Shown here piece by piece: positions 1 through 8,563 of a stretch of 64,000 bases of DNA. Location: contig CAYMEK010000009.1 in the NCBI GenBank assembly GCA_964389305.1, positions 1 through 64,000 on the forward strand, given 5' to 3'. The position numbers and the translations under genes are program-made. Origin of the DNA: CAYMEK01 sp964389305. Its GTDB lineage: Bacteria > Spirochaetota > Spirochaetia > SZUA-6 > DRHE01. A model generated the notes under the pieces. That model had not been told where the DNA came from, did no database searches, and saw only the letters and a list, made by a program, of their open reading frames with translations. The stretch's first letter is position 1; every line of letters starts with the position of its first letter.

Positions 1-75
1 GCCGCGGGGCCCCCCCGGTGGCGGGGGGGGGGGGGGCGCGGGGGGGCGCCCGCCGGCCCCCCCAGGCCGGGGCCG
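1..75. other. Low-complexity G/C contig end
   Basis: The first ~70 bases are almost only G and C, with runs of seven C and more than ten G, unlike any other part of the window. Translated in the frame of the following dehydrogenase they give a Gly/Ala/Arg string that does not belong to that family. I infer a low-quality assembly end rather than biology. Confidence 0.6.
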
Positions 76-962
76 ACAGTCTGGTCAGCCTGGGCGGCGG
101 CAGCGTCATCGACACCGCCAAGGGTCTGGCCGTGCTGCTCACAGAAGGAGGGGAGCTTAAGGACTATGACGGCTTCCAGATGCTGGAGCGGGCCCTGATT
201 CCCCATCTCAGCATCCCAACCACGGCGGGTACCGGAAGCGAGGTCACCTTCGCCGCCGTCATCAAGGACGCCGCTGGGGGGCACAAGCAGGTGCTGTTCG
301 ACTATCACCTGGCCCCCAACGTGGCGATCCTGGATCCGGAGCTGCTTCGCAGTCTCCCGCCCCGCATCACCGCGTTCACGGGACTGGATGCGGTGACCCA
401 CGCCGTGGAGGCCCTGCACTCCCTGCAGGCGGCGCCGTTGACCGACGCCCTGGCCCTGCACGCCCTGCGCCTGGCTTCCTCGTACCTGCCGGTATGCGTG
501 GAGCACGGGGAGGATCTGGCCACCCGCGGACAGATGCAGATCGCGGCGACGCTGGCCGGACAGGCCTTCAGCAATGCCATGGTCGGTGTGGTGCACGCCC
601 TGGCTCATTCCCTCGGCGCTCTATTCGGCGTTCCCCACGGCCTGGCCAACGCCGTGGTCCTGCCCCACGCCATGCGCTTCAACCTGCCAGCCTGCGCCGA
701 ACGCTATGCCCTGGTTGCGGAGGCGCTGGGAGTTCGAACCCCGGCCATGGGAGCGGAGCAGGCGGCAGGAGCCGCCGTGGAGGCCCTGGCCCGGCTCGTC
801 GGACAGGTGGGGCTTCCGGTACGGCTCCGTGATATAGCGGTGCCGCAGGACGGGCTTCGTCGCTGCGCGGAGCTGGCTCTCTCGGACGGCTCGATCGTGT
901 ACAATCCCCGTTCGGTCAGCGATCCGGGGCAGGCCATGGAGATCCTCCAAGCCGCCTGGTAA
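18..962 (+). CDS. Iron-containing alcohol dehydrogenase, 5'-truncated
   Basis: Group III, iron-activated NAD(P)-dependent alcohol dehydrogenase, C-terminal part. Real homology begins at about base 75 with the dinucleotide-binding GGGS and DTAK motifs. TTAGTGSE follows, then the metal site: the Asp and His of GLDAVTHAVEA, the first His of VHALAHSLG and the His of GVPHG. About 80-90 N-terminal residues that the family normally has (full length about 380) are missing. The apparent start at base 18 lies in the low-complexity contig end and is not credible. The substrate cannot be told from the sequence. It ends 89 bp before the next gene on the same strand. Confidence 0.85.
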   Translation: MAGGGGARGGARRPPQAGADSLVSLGGGSVIDTAKGLAVLLTEGGELKDYDGFQMLERALIPHLSIPTTAGTGSEVTFAAVIKDAAGGHKQVLFDYHLAPNVAILDPELLRSLPPRITAFTGLDAVTHAVEALHSLQAAPLTDALALHALRLASSYLPVCVEHGEDLATRGQMQIAATLAGQAFSNAMVGVVHALAHSLGALFGVPHGLANAVVLPHAMRFNLPACAERYALVAEALGVRTPAMGAEQAAGAAVEALARLVGQVGLPVRLRDIAVPQDGLRRCAELALSDGSIVYNPRSVSDPGQAMEILQAAW

Positions 963-1051
963 GAGACCCGGCCACTTCCTGACTCCGATACACAATAAAT
1001 CCAATATTCACACGTCTAGGAGTATCAGAATCGCAATACAGGAGCGCAACG

Positions 1052-1711
1052 ATGAACGAAAATCATATCTTTCCCTGGTGGATGGGCTATTTCCTGATCA
1101 GCCCGCTGCGGAAATGGCGAGATAACCCCGAAACGATGCTCGGTCCCTACCTGCGGCCGGGCATGAGAGCACTGGATGCGGGCTGCGCCATGGGGTTTTT
1201 CAGCCTTCCCATGGCGCGCATGTGCGGAGAGCGGGGAAAAGTCATCTGCGTCGATCTACAGCCCAAAATGCTTCAGAGCCTGGAGAGGAGGGCCGGCCGG
1301 GCGGGACTGGCATCGCGAATAGAGACCCGGGTGTGCACGCCGGAATCCCTCGAGATATCTGATCTCCACGGGCAGGTGGATTTTGCCTTGGCCTACGCCG
1401 TCTTGCACGAGGCCTTCAACCCCAGGCAATTCCTTTGGGAGATCCATCGGGCGCTCGGCCAAAACGGATTGCTGTTTTTCGGGGAACCCTCGGGGCCGGT
1501 GCGCTCGTCTGAGTTCGAAGAAGAGCTTGCCCTCATCGCGGGGGCGGGATTCGTCAGGATTCCCTCCAGGCACCCCGCCGGGCACCAGAGCGCGGTATTC
1601 GCCAAAGAGAGCGCCCGGACAAAGGTGAGCCGAACCCGCTCTCAGCCGTCCGTTTCCCTGAGCCGAGCCCTTCCGCCGGTTTCCGCCTCTGGGGGCGGAA
1701 TGAGCGCCTGA
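1052..1711 (+). CDS. Class I SAM-dependent methyltransferase
   Basis: A 219-residue protein with a single Rossmann methyltransferase domain. Motif I is LDAGCAMGFF (residues 41-50). An acidic residue after the second strand (CVDLQ, about residue 70) would bind the ribose of S-adenosylmethionine. The N-terminus (FPWWMGYFLISPLR) resembles small methyltransferases often annotated UbiE/MenG-like, but nothing identifies the acceptor. The last ~35 residues are Ser/Arg/Pro-rich and look disordered. The ATG at 1052 follows a weak AGGAG about 8 bp upstream. It is a stand-alone gene before an ABC exporter; no functional link is evident. Confidence 0.8.
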   Translation: MNENHIFPWWMGYFLISPLRKWRDNPETMLGPYLRPGMRALDAGCAMGFFSLPMARMCGERGKVICVDLQPKMLQSLERRAGRAGLASRIETRVCTPESLEISDLHGQVDFALAYAVLHEAFNPRQFLWEIHRALGQNGLLFFGEPSGPVRSSEFEEELALIAGAGFVRIPSRHPAGHQSAVFAKESARTKVSRTRSQPSVSLSRALPPVSASGGGMSA

Positions 1712-1797
1712 AGAAGGGCCATACCCGGTAATACTCCCGGCTTGACGGCTGCCGCCCCGGCTCTCTATATTTAGCGGATACCGAAAGCAGGATCGTC

Positions 1798-2715
1798 ATG
1801 GAACCGCCGGCCATTGAAGTCAACAGGGTGACCAAGAGCTACAAGAACGTAACCGCCGTGGAGGAGCTCAGCTTTTCGGTGCCCAAAGCTCAATGCTTCG
1901 GCCTTCTCGGACCCAACGGAGCGGGCAAGACCACCATGGTCAAAATACTCCACGGTAAGGCCGCACGGGACCATCCCGCGCCGGGTCAGGTGAATGTCTT
2001 CGGCTACGACCCCCATCAGAACGAGCTGGAGATAAAGTACCTGGCGGGGATCGTCCCCCAGGAGGACAACCTGGACGTGGAGCTGAGCGTGCTCCAGAAC
2101 CTGCTGATCTATGCCCGCTTCTACGGGCTCTCCAGACGGAACATCATGCCCCAGATCGAATACCTGCTTGCGTTTATGGAGCTGGCGGAGAAAAAGAAGG
2201 CCAGGATCCGCGAGCTTTCCGGCGGCATGAAGCGGCGCCTGCTCATCGCCCGGGCCCTGATCCACTCGCCCAAGCTGCTGATCCTCGACGAGCCCACCAC
2301 GGGTCTCGATCCCCAGGTACGCCATATCATCTGGGACAGGCTGAGGAGCCTGAAGAAAGAGGGAGTAACCATCATCCTCACCACTCACTATATGGACGAG
2401 GCTTTCCAGCTCTGCGACAACCTGATCATCATGAACGGCGGCCGCAAGGTCCTGGAGGGAAAGCCAACCGAGCTGGTGCGAAAAAACATAGAGTCATACG
2501 TTCTGGAGGTGCTGAATCCCGACTGGCCGGCCAAGAAAAACCTTCCGGAGAACGTTCGCCTGGAAGGCTCCGGAGGACGGGCTCTGCTGTACTCCGATTC
2601 CGCCGAGGCCCTGCAACGGCTGGCTGTGGAACTGGAGGCCGGGGATTCCTTCATCCGGCAGTCCAATCTCGAAGACGTGTTCCTGAAGACTACCGGGAGA
2701 AAGCTCCATGAGTGA
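1798..2715 (+). CDS. ABC exporter ATP-binding protein (DrrA/NodI type)
   Basis: A 305-residue ATPase of the ABC-2 exporter class. It has Walker A GPNGAGKTT (residues 38-46), the Q-loop in VPQED, signature LSGGMKRR (about 140) and Walker B LLILDEPTTGLD (about 160), followed by a ~90-residue C-terminal extension as in DrrA/NodI proteins. It would power the permease encoded immediately downstream, whose start overlaps this stop by 8 bp, so the two genes are translationally coupled. The cargo (lipid, polysaccharide or drug) is not deducible. The ATG at 1798 has only a weak Shine-Dalgarno (CAGGA). Confidence 0.88.
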   Translation: MEPPAIEVNRVTKSYKNVTAVEELSFSVPKAQCFGLLGPNGAGKTTMVKILHGKAARDHPAPGQVNVFGYDPHQNELEIKYLAGIVPQEDNLDVELSVLQNLLIYARFYGLSRRNIMPQIEYLLAFMELAEKKKARIRELSGGMKRRLLIARALIHSPKLLILDEPTTGLDPQVRHIIWDRLRSLKKEGVTIILTTHYMDEAFQLCDNLIIMNGGRKVLEGKPTELVRKNIESYVLEVLNPDWPAKKNLPENVRLEGSGGRALLYSDSAEALQRLAVELEAGDSFIRQSNLEDVFLKTTGRKLHE

Positions 2716-3511
2716 ACGAGCCGCGTCCCAGAGGATCGAAGTCCGGGTCCCCTCCCTGCTGTCCAGGCTCTATAGCGTCTGGTACCGCCACTACCGGGTT
2801 TACACCAGGGAGCTGATCTCCAACGGTTTCCCGCCCTTTATAGAACCTCTGATCTTTCTGGCCGCCCTCGGCCTCGGTCTCGGCCACTATGTGGGCCTGA
2901 TCGAGGGAAGCTCGTACCTGCAGTTTCTGGCCACGGGAATCGTAGTCCCTCCGGCCATGTTTACCAGCGCTTTTGAATGCTCCTATGGAACCTTCATCCG
3001 CCTGGAGTTCGACAAGGTCTACGACGGCATGCTGGCCGCCTCGATTACGGCCACGGATCTTCTGGTCGGGGAGATGCTGTTCGCCGGCAGCAAAAGCCTG
3101 TTCTTCTCCTCCGCCGTGCTGGTGGTTATCTGGCCTTTCGGACTGGTACCCTCCCCCCTGGCGGTCCTGGCTCCGCTCGCGGGCTTTCTCACCGGGTTGA
3201 TGTTCTCCGCCCTCTCGCTGCTGGTTACCTCCTTTGTCAAAAACATCAACCACTTCAATTTCTACTTTACCGGGCTGCTTACCCCCATGTTCTTCTTCTC
3301 CGGCATCGTTTTTCCGCTGGACAACCTGCCCGGTATTCTGAAAACCGTCGCCTGGGCCCTGCCTCTGTCCCACGCCGTGCGTCTGGTCAGGGCGTTTTGC
3401 TACAACCGTTTCGAGCTCAACATGCTGCTGAACGGGCTGTACATCGCAGCTTTTATCCTGGTCTTCGGCTTTCTGGCCATCCGCCGGCTGAAAAAAAGGC
3501 TGATTCTGTAG
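2708..3511 (+). CDS. ABC-2 type exporter permease (NodJ/DrrB type)
   Basis: A 267-residue integral membrane protein with about six hydrophobic segments and the ABC2_membrane layout. A cytoplasmic N-terminus is followed by a first membrane span near residue 40, and a conserved region (MFFFSGIVFPLDNLP) precedes the last spans. Its start overlaps the ATPase gene, so the pair forms one exporter of two half-transporters. The C-terminal RRLKKRL tail fits the positive-inside rule. NodIJ-like pairs export lipo-oligosaccharides or polysaccharide precursors, but no biosynthetic genes lie next to this one, so the substrate is unknown. Confidence 0.87.
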   Translation: MSERAASQRIEVRVPSLLSRLYSVWYRHYRVYTRELISNGFPPFIEPLIFLAALGLGLGHYVGLIEGSSYLQFLATGIVVPPAMFTSAFECSYGTFIRLEFDKVYDGMLAASITATDLLVGEMLFAGSKSLFFSSAVLVVIWPFGLVPSPLAVLAPLAGFLTGLMFSALSLLVTSFVKNINHFNFYFTGLLTPMFFFSGIVFPLDNLPGILKTVAWALPLSHAVRLVRAFCYNRFELNMLLNGLYIAAFILVFGFLAIRRLKKRLIL

Positions 3512-3620
3512 GGTCTTTTCCGAGCAATGAGGCGGTCTCCGGCAGCCCCGCTCCTACGGCCCCCCTGGGTCCGGTAGGTCGGGAACGCAAGATCCACAAG
3601 GAATACCGGTAGATTTTTTG

Positions 3621-3647
3621 TTTACAAAAAGGCAGGGTTTCTATAAT
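3621..3647 (+). promoter_or_regulatory. Probable sigma-70 promoter of the TPR lipoprotein gene
   Basis: A -35-like TTTACA (3621-3626) and a perfect TATAAT (3642-3647) are 15 bp apart. They lie in an AT-rich stretch 44 bp before the ATG of the TPR lipoprotein gene. The spacing is slightly short. Confidence 0.5.
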
Positions 3648-3690
3648 AATCTAATCGTGATTATCTGGACATGATAGGGGAGAGGCATGG

Positions 3691-4908
3691 ATGCAAAAGA
3701 CAAATGATCACAAGATTGCACTACTACTGGTATTTTTTTTCCCGATCGTAGTATTAGTGTTCTCCGGATGCCTGATCACCACCCCGCAGGCCAAGCAAGA
3801 ATCCAGCGATCAGACACGAGAAGAAGCCAAGAGGCTGGCCGAATTGGGCGATTCCTATCGAGAAAAGGGAGATTACCAACAGGCCATCGTCGAACTGAGC
3901 AAGGCGATTGAACTGGATCCCGACTATGATTGGGCGTTGGCTCATCGGGGTGAATCCTATCGAATGATCGATGAGATTGATCTGGCGATTGCGGATCTGG
4001 ATCGAGCCATTGAATTGGATCCGGAGTACTCTTGGGCCTTGGCCAGCCGGGGAGAATGCTTCTACGAGAAGGATGATTACGCGAAAGCCATCGAAGATTT
4101 AACCCGTGCGATCGATCTGGACCCGGACTACGAATGGGCCCTTGCCCACCGCGGCAACGCGCACCGTATGAACAGTGACTACGAGACAGCTATAAAAGAT
4201 TTCGACAGAGCCATAGAGCTGGACCCGGACTACGAATGGGCGATAGCGAGGCGGGGCGAGGCGTACCGAATGCTGGACAAGTATGCTCCCGCTATAGCCG
4301 ACTTGAGCAGAGCGATCGAGTTGAATCCAAAGAACGACTTCGCTTATGCCAGCAGGGGGCAAACCTATCGAGAGATGGGCGAACATCTAAAGGCATTGGC
4401 GGATCTCAACAAAGCTATAGAGCTGGATCCGGATTATAGCTGGGCCATCGAACGCAGAAAAGAGCTCTACGAGGAGATAGGCGAGCAGGCCGAGAAGCAA
4501 TCTCAAGACCGGGAACTGCCACTGATCACCGTGCTTGACTTGAGTATAGAAAATCTGGACGAATCGGTTGGCAATCTCATCGTGGACCTGCTGAGCAGTG
4601 CTCTGATAAGCACCAAGAAGTACCGGGTATTGGATCGGAGCCAAAGAGAAGCCGTCATGAAGGAAATAGAATACTCACACTCCGACAGCGTAGATGAGGA
4701 GTGTCAGCTCAGGCTTGGAAAACTCCTGGCAGCGGACAAGATCGTGATCGGCAGCCTTGGTATGATCGGCAAACGCTATATTCTGAATTTAAAGATGCTG
4801 AATGTGGAAACAGGAGAGGCTGTATCTTCTTCCTACCAGATTTTCAACTCTTTGGAAGAGCTGGTCGATGGAACCGAAAAAATCGCTGTCTCGTTAACAG
4901 GTTCCTGA
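3691..4908 (+). CDS. TPR-repeat lipoprotein with C-terminal CsgG/LpoB-like domain
   Basis: A 405-residue envelope protein. The hydrophobic leader ends in a lipobox-like VFSGC (Cys about 27), so it is probably lipidated and periplasm-facing. Seven or so regular 34-residue tetratricopeptide repeats (about residues 45-265) share the signature 'AIELDPDY.WA...RGE.YR'. They are so similar that the DNA shows a degenerate 102-bp period. The C-terminal ~130 residues (from LITVLDLSIENLDESVG, through YRVLDRSQREAVMKE) resemble the CsgG/penicillin-binding-protein-activator fold that spirochaetes often attach to repeats. The ATG at 3691 has a good GGGGAGAGG upstream. A scaffold role at the outer membrane is inferred. 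The gene looks lower in GC than its neighbours. Confidence 0.8.
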   Translation: MQKTNDHKIALLLVFFFPIVVLVFSGCLITTPQAKQESSDQTREEAKRLAELGDSYREKGDYQQAIVELSKAIELDPDYDWALAHRGESYRMIDEIDLAIADLDRAIELDPEYSWALASRGECFYEKDDYAKAIEDLTRAIDLDPDYEWALAHRGNAHRMNSDYETAIKDFDRAIELDPDYEWAIARRGEAYRMLDKYAPAIADLSRAIELNPKNDFAYASRGQTYREMGEHLKALADLNKAIELDPDYSWAIERRKELYEEIGEQAEKQSQDRELPLITVLDLSIENLDESVGNLIVDLLSSALISTKKYRVLDRSQREAVMKEIEYSHSDSVDEECQLRLGKLLAADKIVIGSLGMIGKRYILNLKMLNVETGEAVSSSYQIFNSLEELVDGTEKIAVSLTGS

Positions 4909-4962
4909 TACCGCTAAATCGTAACAGAGCTCTTTCTGTATTCACTTCCATCGGCTGCCTCT

Positions 4963-5223
4963 TTAGCCTCGTACCTCGCAGAAAAAATCCACCTGACGGC
5001 GGCATTTCTCGCAGATGAGCAGGTAGCCGGCCCTGCCGCGGCGTTGTTCCCAGGTCACGGGCGGGGTAATGAAGTAAATCCACCTGAGCTTTTCCGGGGG
5101 GGTGTTGCACGTCGGGCAGGCGCGGGCTTCCGGTAGATACTCCGCTTTAACTCCATGACTCTTTTCCAGCTTGGGGTCCTGGATGCAGGCCTCTACATCC
5201 TCCCAGGGAAAATACTGATCCAC
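4963..5223 (-). CDS. Small hypothetical protein with CxxC zinc-ribbon motifs
   Basis: An 86-residue protein of unknown function. Two CxxC pairs (CPTC near residue 36, CEKC near residue 74) plus a Cys near the end suggest one structural zinc site. The region between is Trp/Tyr-rich. I prefer the GTG at 5223 to the upstream GTG at 5244, because an excellent GAGGAG ribosome site sits just before 5223 inside the longer frame. It is convergent with the TPR lipoprotein gene and has no informative partner. Confidence 0.6.
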   Translation of the reverse strand: MDQYFPWEDVEACIQDPKLEKSHGVKAEYLPEARACPTCNTPPEKLRWIYFITPPVTWEQRRGRAGYLLICEKCRRQVDFFCEVRG

Positions 5224-5244
5224 CGAGTCCTCCTCATTTACCAC

Positions 5245-5407
5245 TTTAGGACCGTTTGGACTACCTCCCTATGGTGAAAATCCCGATTTCGACCTTCTTT
5301 TTTCCCTATCCCGCCTGAAGGCAGAGCCGCGAACCGACGGAGTTAAGAGGAGCACAGAGAGCATTGACCATATTCTGTTCCTATGTTATGCAATACTATA
5401 GCTAAAT
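5245..5407 (+). other. Non-coding leader region before the riboswitch
   Basis: No gene is seen here. The stretch separates the start of the reverse-strand zinc-ribbon gene from the riboswitch of wtpA. A TTGACC at 5364-5369 followed 17 bp later by TATGCA is the best promoter candidate for the riboswitch transcript, but the -10 is poor. An AT-rich TACTATAG at about 5394 is an alternative. Confidence 0.35.
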
Positions 5408-5558
5408 AGGTTCTCCGAACCGCGCGGCCTAAAGGTTGCCGGCCGTGGTGGACGATTCACGGCGGGTGTCCCATGGTACGCGGTCGGTTGCCGCTGCTCA
5501 AGCGGTCGAAGGTATGCCTGGAAACGGACATGCCTCCCGTGCTTGGAAAGGAGAACTT
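5408..5558 (+). ncRNA. Candidate Moco/Tuco riboswitch upstream of wtpABC
   Basis: A structured leader is closed by a long-range helix. AGGTTCTCC (5408-5416) pairs with GGAGAACTT (5550-5558): nine consecutive pairs with one G-U. Inside are a CGGCC/GGCCG stem (about 5425-5445), a CCGCT/AGCGG hairpin (5491-5505) and, near the 3' side, GCCTCCCGTGCTTGGAAAGG. From memory, that segment and the 5' CTCCGAACC resemble the molybdenum-cofactor riboswitch consensus. An intrinsic terminator follows and the downstream operon imports molybdate or tungstate, which is the expected regulon. The assignment to Moco versus the tungsten-cofactor variant is open. Confidence 0.72.
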
Positions 5559-5577
5559 GCCGCACCTCGTACTGCAA

Positions 5578-5616
5578 GGCCGGCGTTTCCTTTCTCATGG
5601 CAGCGCCGGCCTTTTT
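5578..5616 (+). terminator. Intrinsic terminator (riboswitch expression platform)
   Basis: An 8-bp perfect stem, GGCCGGCG (5578-5585) with CGCCGGCC (5604-5611), is followed directly by TTTTT (5612-5616). It sits 20 bp after the aptamer closing helix and 111 bp before wtpA, so ligand-dependent transcription termination is the likely mechanism. Confidence 0.8.
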
Positions 5617-5727
5617 GTCGGCCCTGCCCGGCGTTCATCAGGTCACGAACGTCCAAAGCGAACATGGAAACTCAATGCGATCCTGAGAAAATGGAGGCAG
5701 GAATATCAATACCCAAGGAGGAAAGGA

Positions 5728-6738
5728 ATGCTTACAAGAAAGCCGTCAGCGGTGCTGCTGTCCTTCGCTATGGCCTTCCTCGCCCTGCAGCTCTCTGCAG
5801 AAGGGCAGACCGAACATCCGGCCGCCGCGTCTGGCGAGCTAAGCGGGACCGTGATGATCCTCCATGCCGGGAGCCTGGCGGTTCCACTGGAGACCATGGA
5901 GATGGAGTTCGAGCGCAGGCATCCGTCCATAGACGTGCTCAGAGAGGCGGCGGGAAGCACACGGTGCGCCCGCAAGATCGTAGATCTTCAGAAACCATGC
6001 GATATCATGGCTTCGGCGGACTACAAGGTGATCGATAAACTCCTGATCCCGGACTTCGCGGACTGGAACATCCGCTTCGCCACCAATCAGCTGGTGCTCT
6101 GCTACACGGACGCGAGCAGCTATGCGCAGCAGATCAATGCCGGCAACTGGTATGAGATACTGCAGAAGGACGGGGTGGTTTGGGGTCACTCGGACCCGAA
6201 CCTGGACCCTTGCGGTTACCGAGCGCTGATGGTGATGCAGTTGGCGGAAAAGCACTACCGCATCCCGGGTCTGTACGATCGGCTGCTGGCCAACCGGCCT
6301 GAAGAGAATGTTCGACCCAAATCGGTGGATCTGATTTCGCTACTTCAGACCGGGAACATGGACTATGCCTGGGAATACCTGTCCGTAGCCGTGCAGCACG
6401 GGCTGGATTATGTTACGCTGCCCGATCAGATAAACCTGGGTAACTACAAGTATGACGAGTTCTACGCCCAGGCGCTGGTAGAGGTTACCGGATCGGAGCC
6501 GGGACAGACCATGGAGATGACGGGGCAATCCGTAACCTACGGAGTCACCCTGATCAAGGATGCGCCGAATCGACCGGGGGCCGTGGCCTTTTTAGCCTTC
6601 CTGCTCGACCCCGAGGGAGGACTGGCGATCCTGAAAGACCAGGGACAGCCTCCCTTTGTACCAGCCCGGGTGCCCAGCCAGGCAATGATGGCCTTAGTGC
6701 CTGCGGAGCTGCAGGGCTTGCTGGAGGTCAAAAACTAG
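5728..6738 (+). CDS. wtpA: Tungstate/molybdate ABC transporter substrate-binding protein
   Basis: A 336-residue periplasmic oxyanion-binding protein of the WtpA/ModA family. A cleavable leader (residues 1 to about 25) is followed by LSGTVMILHAGSLAVPLE, the strand-loop that contacts the anion. Later motifs are DIMASADYKVID, NQLVLCYTD, DPNLDPCGYRALM and YAWEYLSVA, the order seen in WtpA of archaea and their bacterial relatives. The ATG at 5728 is preceded by AAGGAGG. Upstream in-frame starts are rejected because they run through the riboswitch and its terminator. It delivers tungstate and/or molybdate to WtpBC, encoded directly downstream. Confidence 0.9.
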   Translation: MLTRKPSAVLLSFAMAFLALQLSAEGQTEHPAAASGELSGTVMILHAGSLAVPLETMEMEFERRHPSIDVLREAAGSTRCARKIVDLQKPCDIMASADYKVIDKLLIPDFADWNIRFATNQLVLCYTDASSYAQQINAGNWYEILQKDGVVWGHSDPNLDPCGYRALMVMQLAEKHYRIPGLYDRLLANRPEENVRPKSVDLISLLQTGNMDYAWEYLSVAVQHGLDYVTLPDQINLGNYKYDEFYAQALVEVTGSEPGQTMEMTGQSVTYGVTLIKDAPNRPGAVAFLAFLLDPEGGLAILKDQGQPPFVPARVPSQAMMALVPAELQGLLEVKN

Positions 6739-6743
6739 AGCCG

Positions 6744-7529
6744 ATGATCCGCAAGGAGCCGTTCTTCTGGCTGACAATCTCTTGTGCCATCGTCGTGATG
6801 GCCTTTATCCTGCTTCCGCTCATCCAGTTAATGACGGCTCCGAGCGCTTCGATGCTGAAACAGACCATTCTAGACCGGGACGTGTTGCGGTCGATCTGGC
6901 TGAGCATCTATACGGCCGGATCGGCCGCGCTCATCTCATTTGTCCTGGGAACCCCCCTCGCCTATCTGCTGGCGCGCAGTCGTTTCTGGGGCAAGCGGCT
7001 GGTGGAGAGCGTGATCGACCTGCCGATCGTGATACCCCACCCCGTGGTAGGCATAGCCATCCTAGGCATTGCGGGCAAGGGACATCCGATAGGACGCGTC
7101 CTCCACGCTCTGGGTATCAGGATCATGGGCAGTGTCGCAGGTATTATCACGGTGCTGGTGTTCGTCGGCCTGCCGTTCTTCATCAATGCCGCCAAGGATG
7201 GCTTCGAAAACGTTTCTCCTCGCCTGGAGAAAGTCTCACGCAGCCTCGGAGCATCGATGGGTGCAACCTTCTTCAAGATCACCTTCCCCCTCGCCCGGCG
7301 CAGCATCCTGATAGGATTTGTCATGGCCTGTGCCCGGGCGATCAGCGAGTTCGGGGCGGTAGTGATCGTGGCCTACCATCCTATGATTGCCCCGGTGATG
7401 ATCTATGAACGCTTCGAAGCCTTTGGGCTCAAATATTCCCAGCCGGTGGCTTTCTGGCTGGTCTTTCTCTGCCTGCTGCTCTTCCTGACCATCAGGATGC
7501 TCAGCCTCAGAGACAGAAAAACGACATGA
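6744..7529 (+). CDS. wtpB: Tungstate/molybdate ABC transporter permease
   Basis: A 261-residue membrane protein with about six spans. The binding-protein-dependent transport signature (EFGAVVIVAYHP, about residues 204-215) would contact the ATPase. It lies 5 bp after wtpA and overlaps wtpC by 4 bp, so the three genes form one riboswitch-controlled operon. The family match is to the ModB/WtpB/CysT group, and the neighbours decide in favour of molybdate or tungstate. Confidence 0.9.
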   Translation: MIRKEPFFWLTISCAIVVMAFILLPLIQLMTAPSASMLKQTILDRDVLRSIWLSIYTAGSAALISFVLGTPLAYLLARSRFWGKRLVESVIDLPIVIPHPVVGIAILGIAGKGHPIGRVLHALGIRIMGSVAGIITVLVFVGLPFFINAAKDGFENVSPRLEKVSRSLGASMGATFFKITFPLARRSILIGFVMACARAISEFGAVVIVAYHPMIAPVMIYERFEAFGLKYSQPVAFWLVFLCLLLFLTIRMLSLRDRKTT

Positions 7530-8563
7530 TTCGAATCCACGGACTCAACGTTACCCTGCCGGAGTTCCGTCTGCGCGACATCTGCCTGGATATCGAAGAG
7601 AACCAGTTCTTCGTGCTTATGGGGCCAACCGGAGCCGGAAAAACATTGCTGCTGGAAGCCCTGGCCGGCCTGGTCCCGGTAGACAGCGGCCGGATAGTTA
7701 TCGGGAATCGGGACATCACGCATCTGCCACCGGAAAGCAGGGGCGTCGGGATCGTGTACCAGGATTATGCATTGTTCCCCCATAAGACGGTGAAGGACAA
7801 CATTACCTACGGCCTGCACTTCCATCCCGTCAGCTCAGGCGAACGCCGGGAGCGCTATACAAGGCTGGTGGACAAGCTGAGCCTCTCGCATCTTCTCGAT
7901 CGCTATCCTGCCACGTTGAGCGGCGGAGAACTGCAGCGCACCGCCCTGGCCCGGGCACTGATGATCGATCCGCGGGTCCTTCTCCTCGATGAGCCTTTAT
8001 CCGCCCTGGACCCGGCCTTCCGTCGGGAGATCCAGGATCTCCTTCGGCGCCTGCATGCCAGCTCGCGAGTGACCTTTTTAATGGTAACCCACGATTTCAC
8101 CGAAGCCCTATCGCTGGCCGAACGGGCTGCGGTGATCCACCAGGGCAGGATCGAACAGGTGGATTCGGTTCAAGATATCTTCTACAAGCCGCGCACCGGC
8201 TTCGTAGCGGACTTCGTGGGCATGAAGAACGTTCTTCCTGTCAGTTACGAGGGGACGAAAGCCCGGATCGGCAAACTCCGCATCGAAATGGGACGGCATC
8301 CGGACCGCGACCAGGGCTATATAGCCATCAGGCCCGAAGACATCGTGCTCAGCCTCGAGCCGTTGTCTTCCAGCATGCGCAACTGCTTCCGGACACGTAT
8401 AGTTGATGTCGTCGATCGCGGGTTTTTCTACGAAGTGGATGTGGACAGCGGCGAAGCCGTATTCAAATCCCTGATCACCAAAGGAGCCCTGACCGAGCTG
8501 GATATCAGAGCCGGGCGGGATATCTACGCCTCATTCAAGGCTACGGCCATCCACAGCTTCTAG
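7526..8563 (+). CDS. wtpC: Tungstate/molybdate ABC transporter ATP-binding protein
   Basis: A 345-residue ATPase. It has Walker A GPTGAGKT (about 33-40), signature LSGGELQR, Walker B LLLDEPLSALD and the H-loop His in MVTHDFTEA. From about residue 235 a TOBE-type C-terminal domain (IAIRPEDIVLS) may sense oxyanion and inhibit the transporter, as in related ModC/WtpC proteins. The start overlaps the wtpB stop (ATGA). It is the last gene of the operon; hairpins that could end transcription follow directly. Confidence 0.9.
   Translation: MIRIHGLNVTLPEFRLRDICLDIEENQFFVLMGPTGAGKTLLLEALAGLVPVDSGRIVIGNRDITHLPPESRGVGIVYQDYALFPHKTVKDNITYGLHFHPVSSGERRERYTRLVDKLSLSHLLDRYPATLSGGELQRTALARALMIDPRVLLLDEPLSALDPAFRREIQDLLRRLHASSRVTFLMVTHDFTEALSLAERAAVIHQGRIEQVDSVQDIFYKPRTGFVADFVGMKNVLPVSYEGTKARIGKLRIEMGRHPDRDQGYIAIRPEDIVLSLEPLSSSMRNCFRTRIVDVVDRGFFYEVDVDSGEAVFKSLITKGALTELDIRAGRDIYASFKATAIHSF

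Noticed and set aside
725..745. T-loop-like GTTCGAACC that might suggest a tRNA
   Set aside because: It lies inside the alcohol dehydrogenase coding sequence, and no acceptor or anticodon stem can be formed around it.
5473..5727. In-frame N-terminal extension of wtpA beginning at 5473
   Set aside because: It would translate through the aptamer closing helix and the intrinsic terminator and adds 85 residues without family match. The ATG at 5728 has AAGGAGG and a signal peptide.
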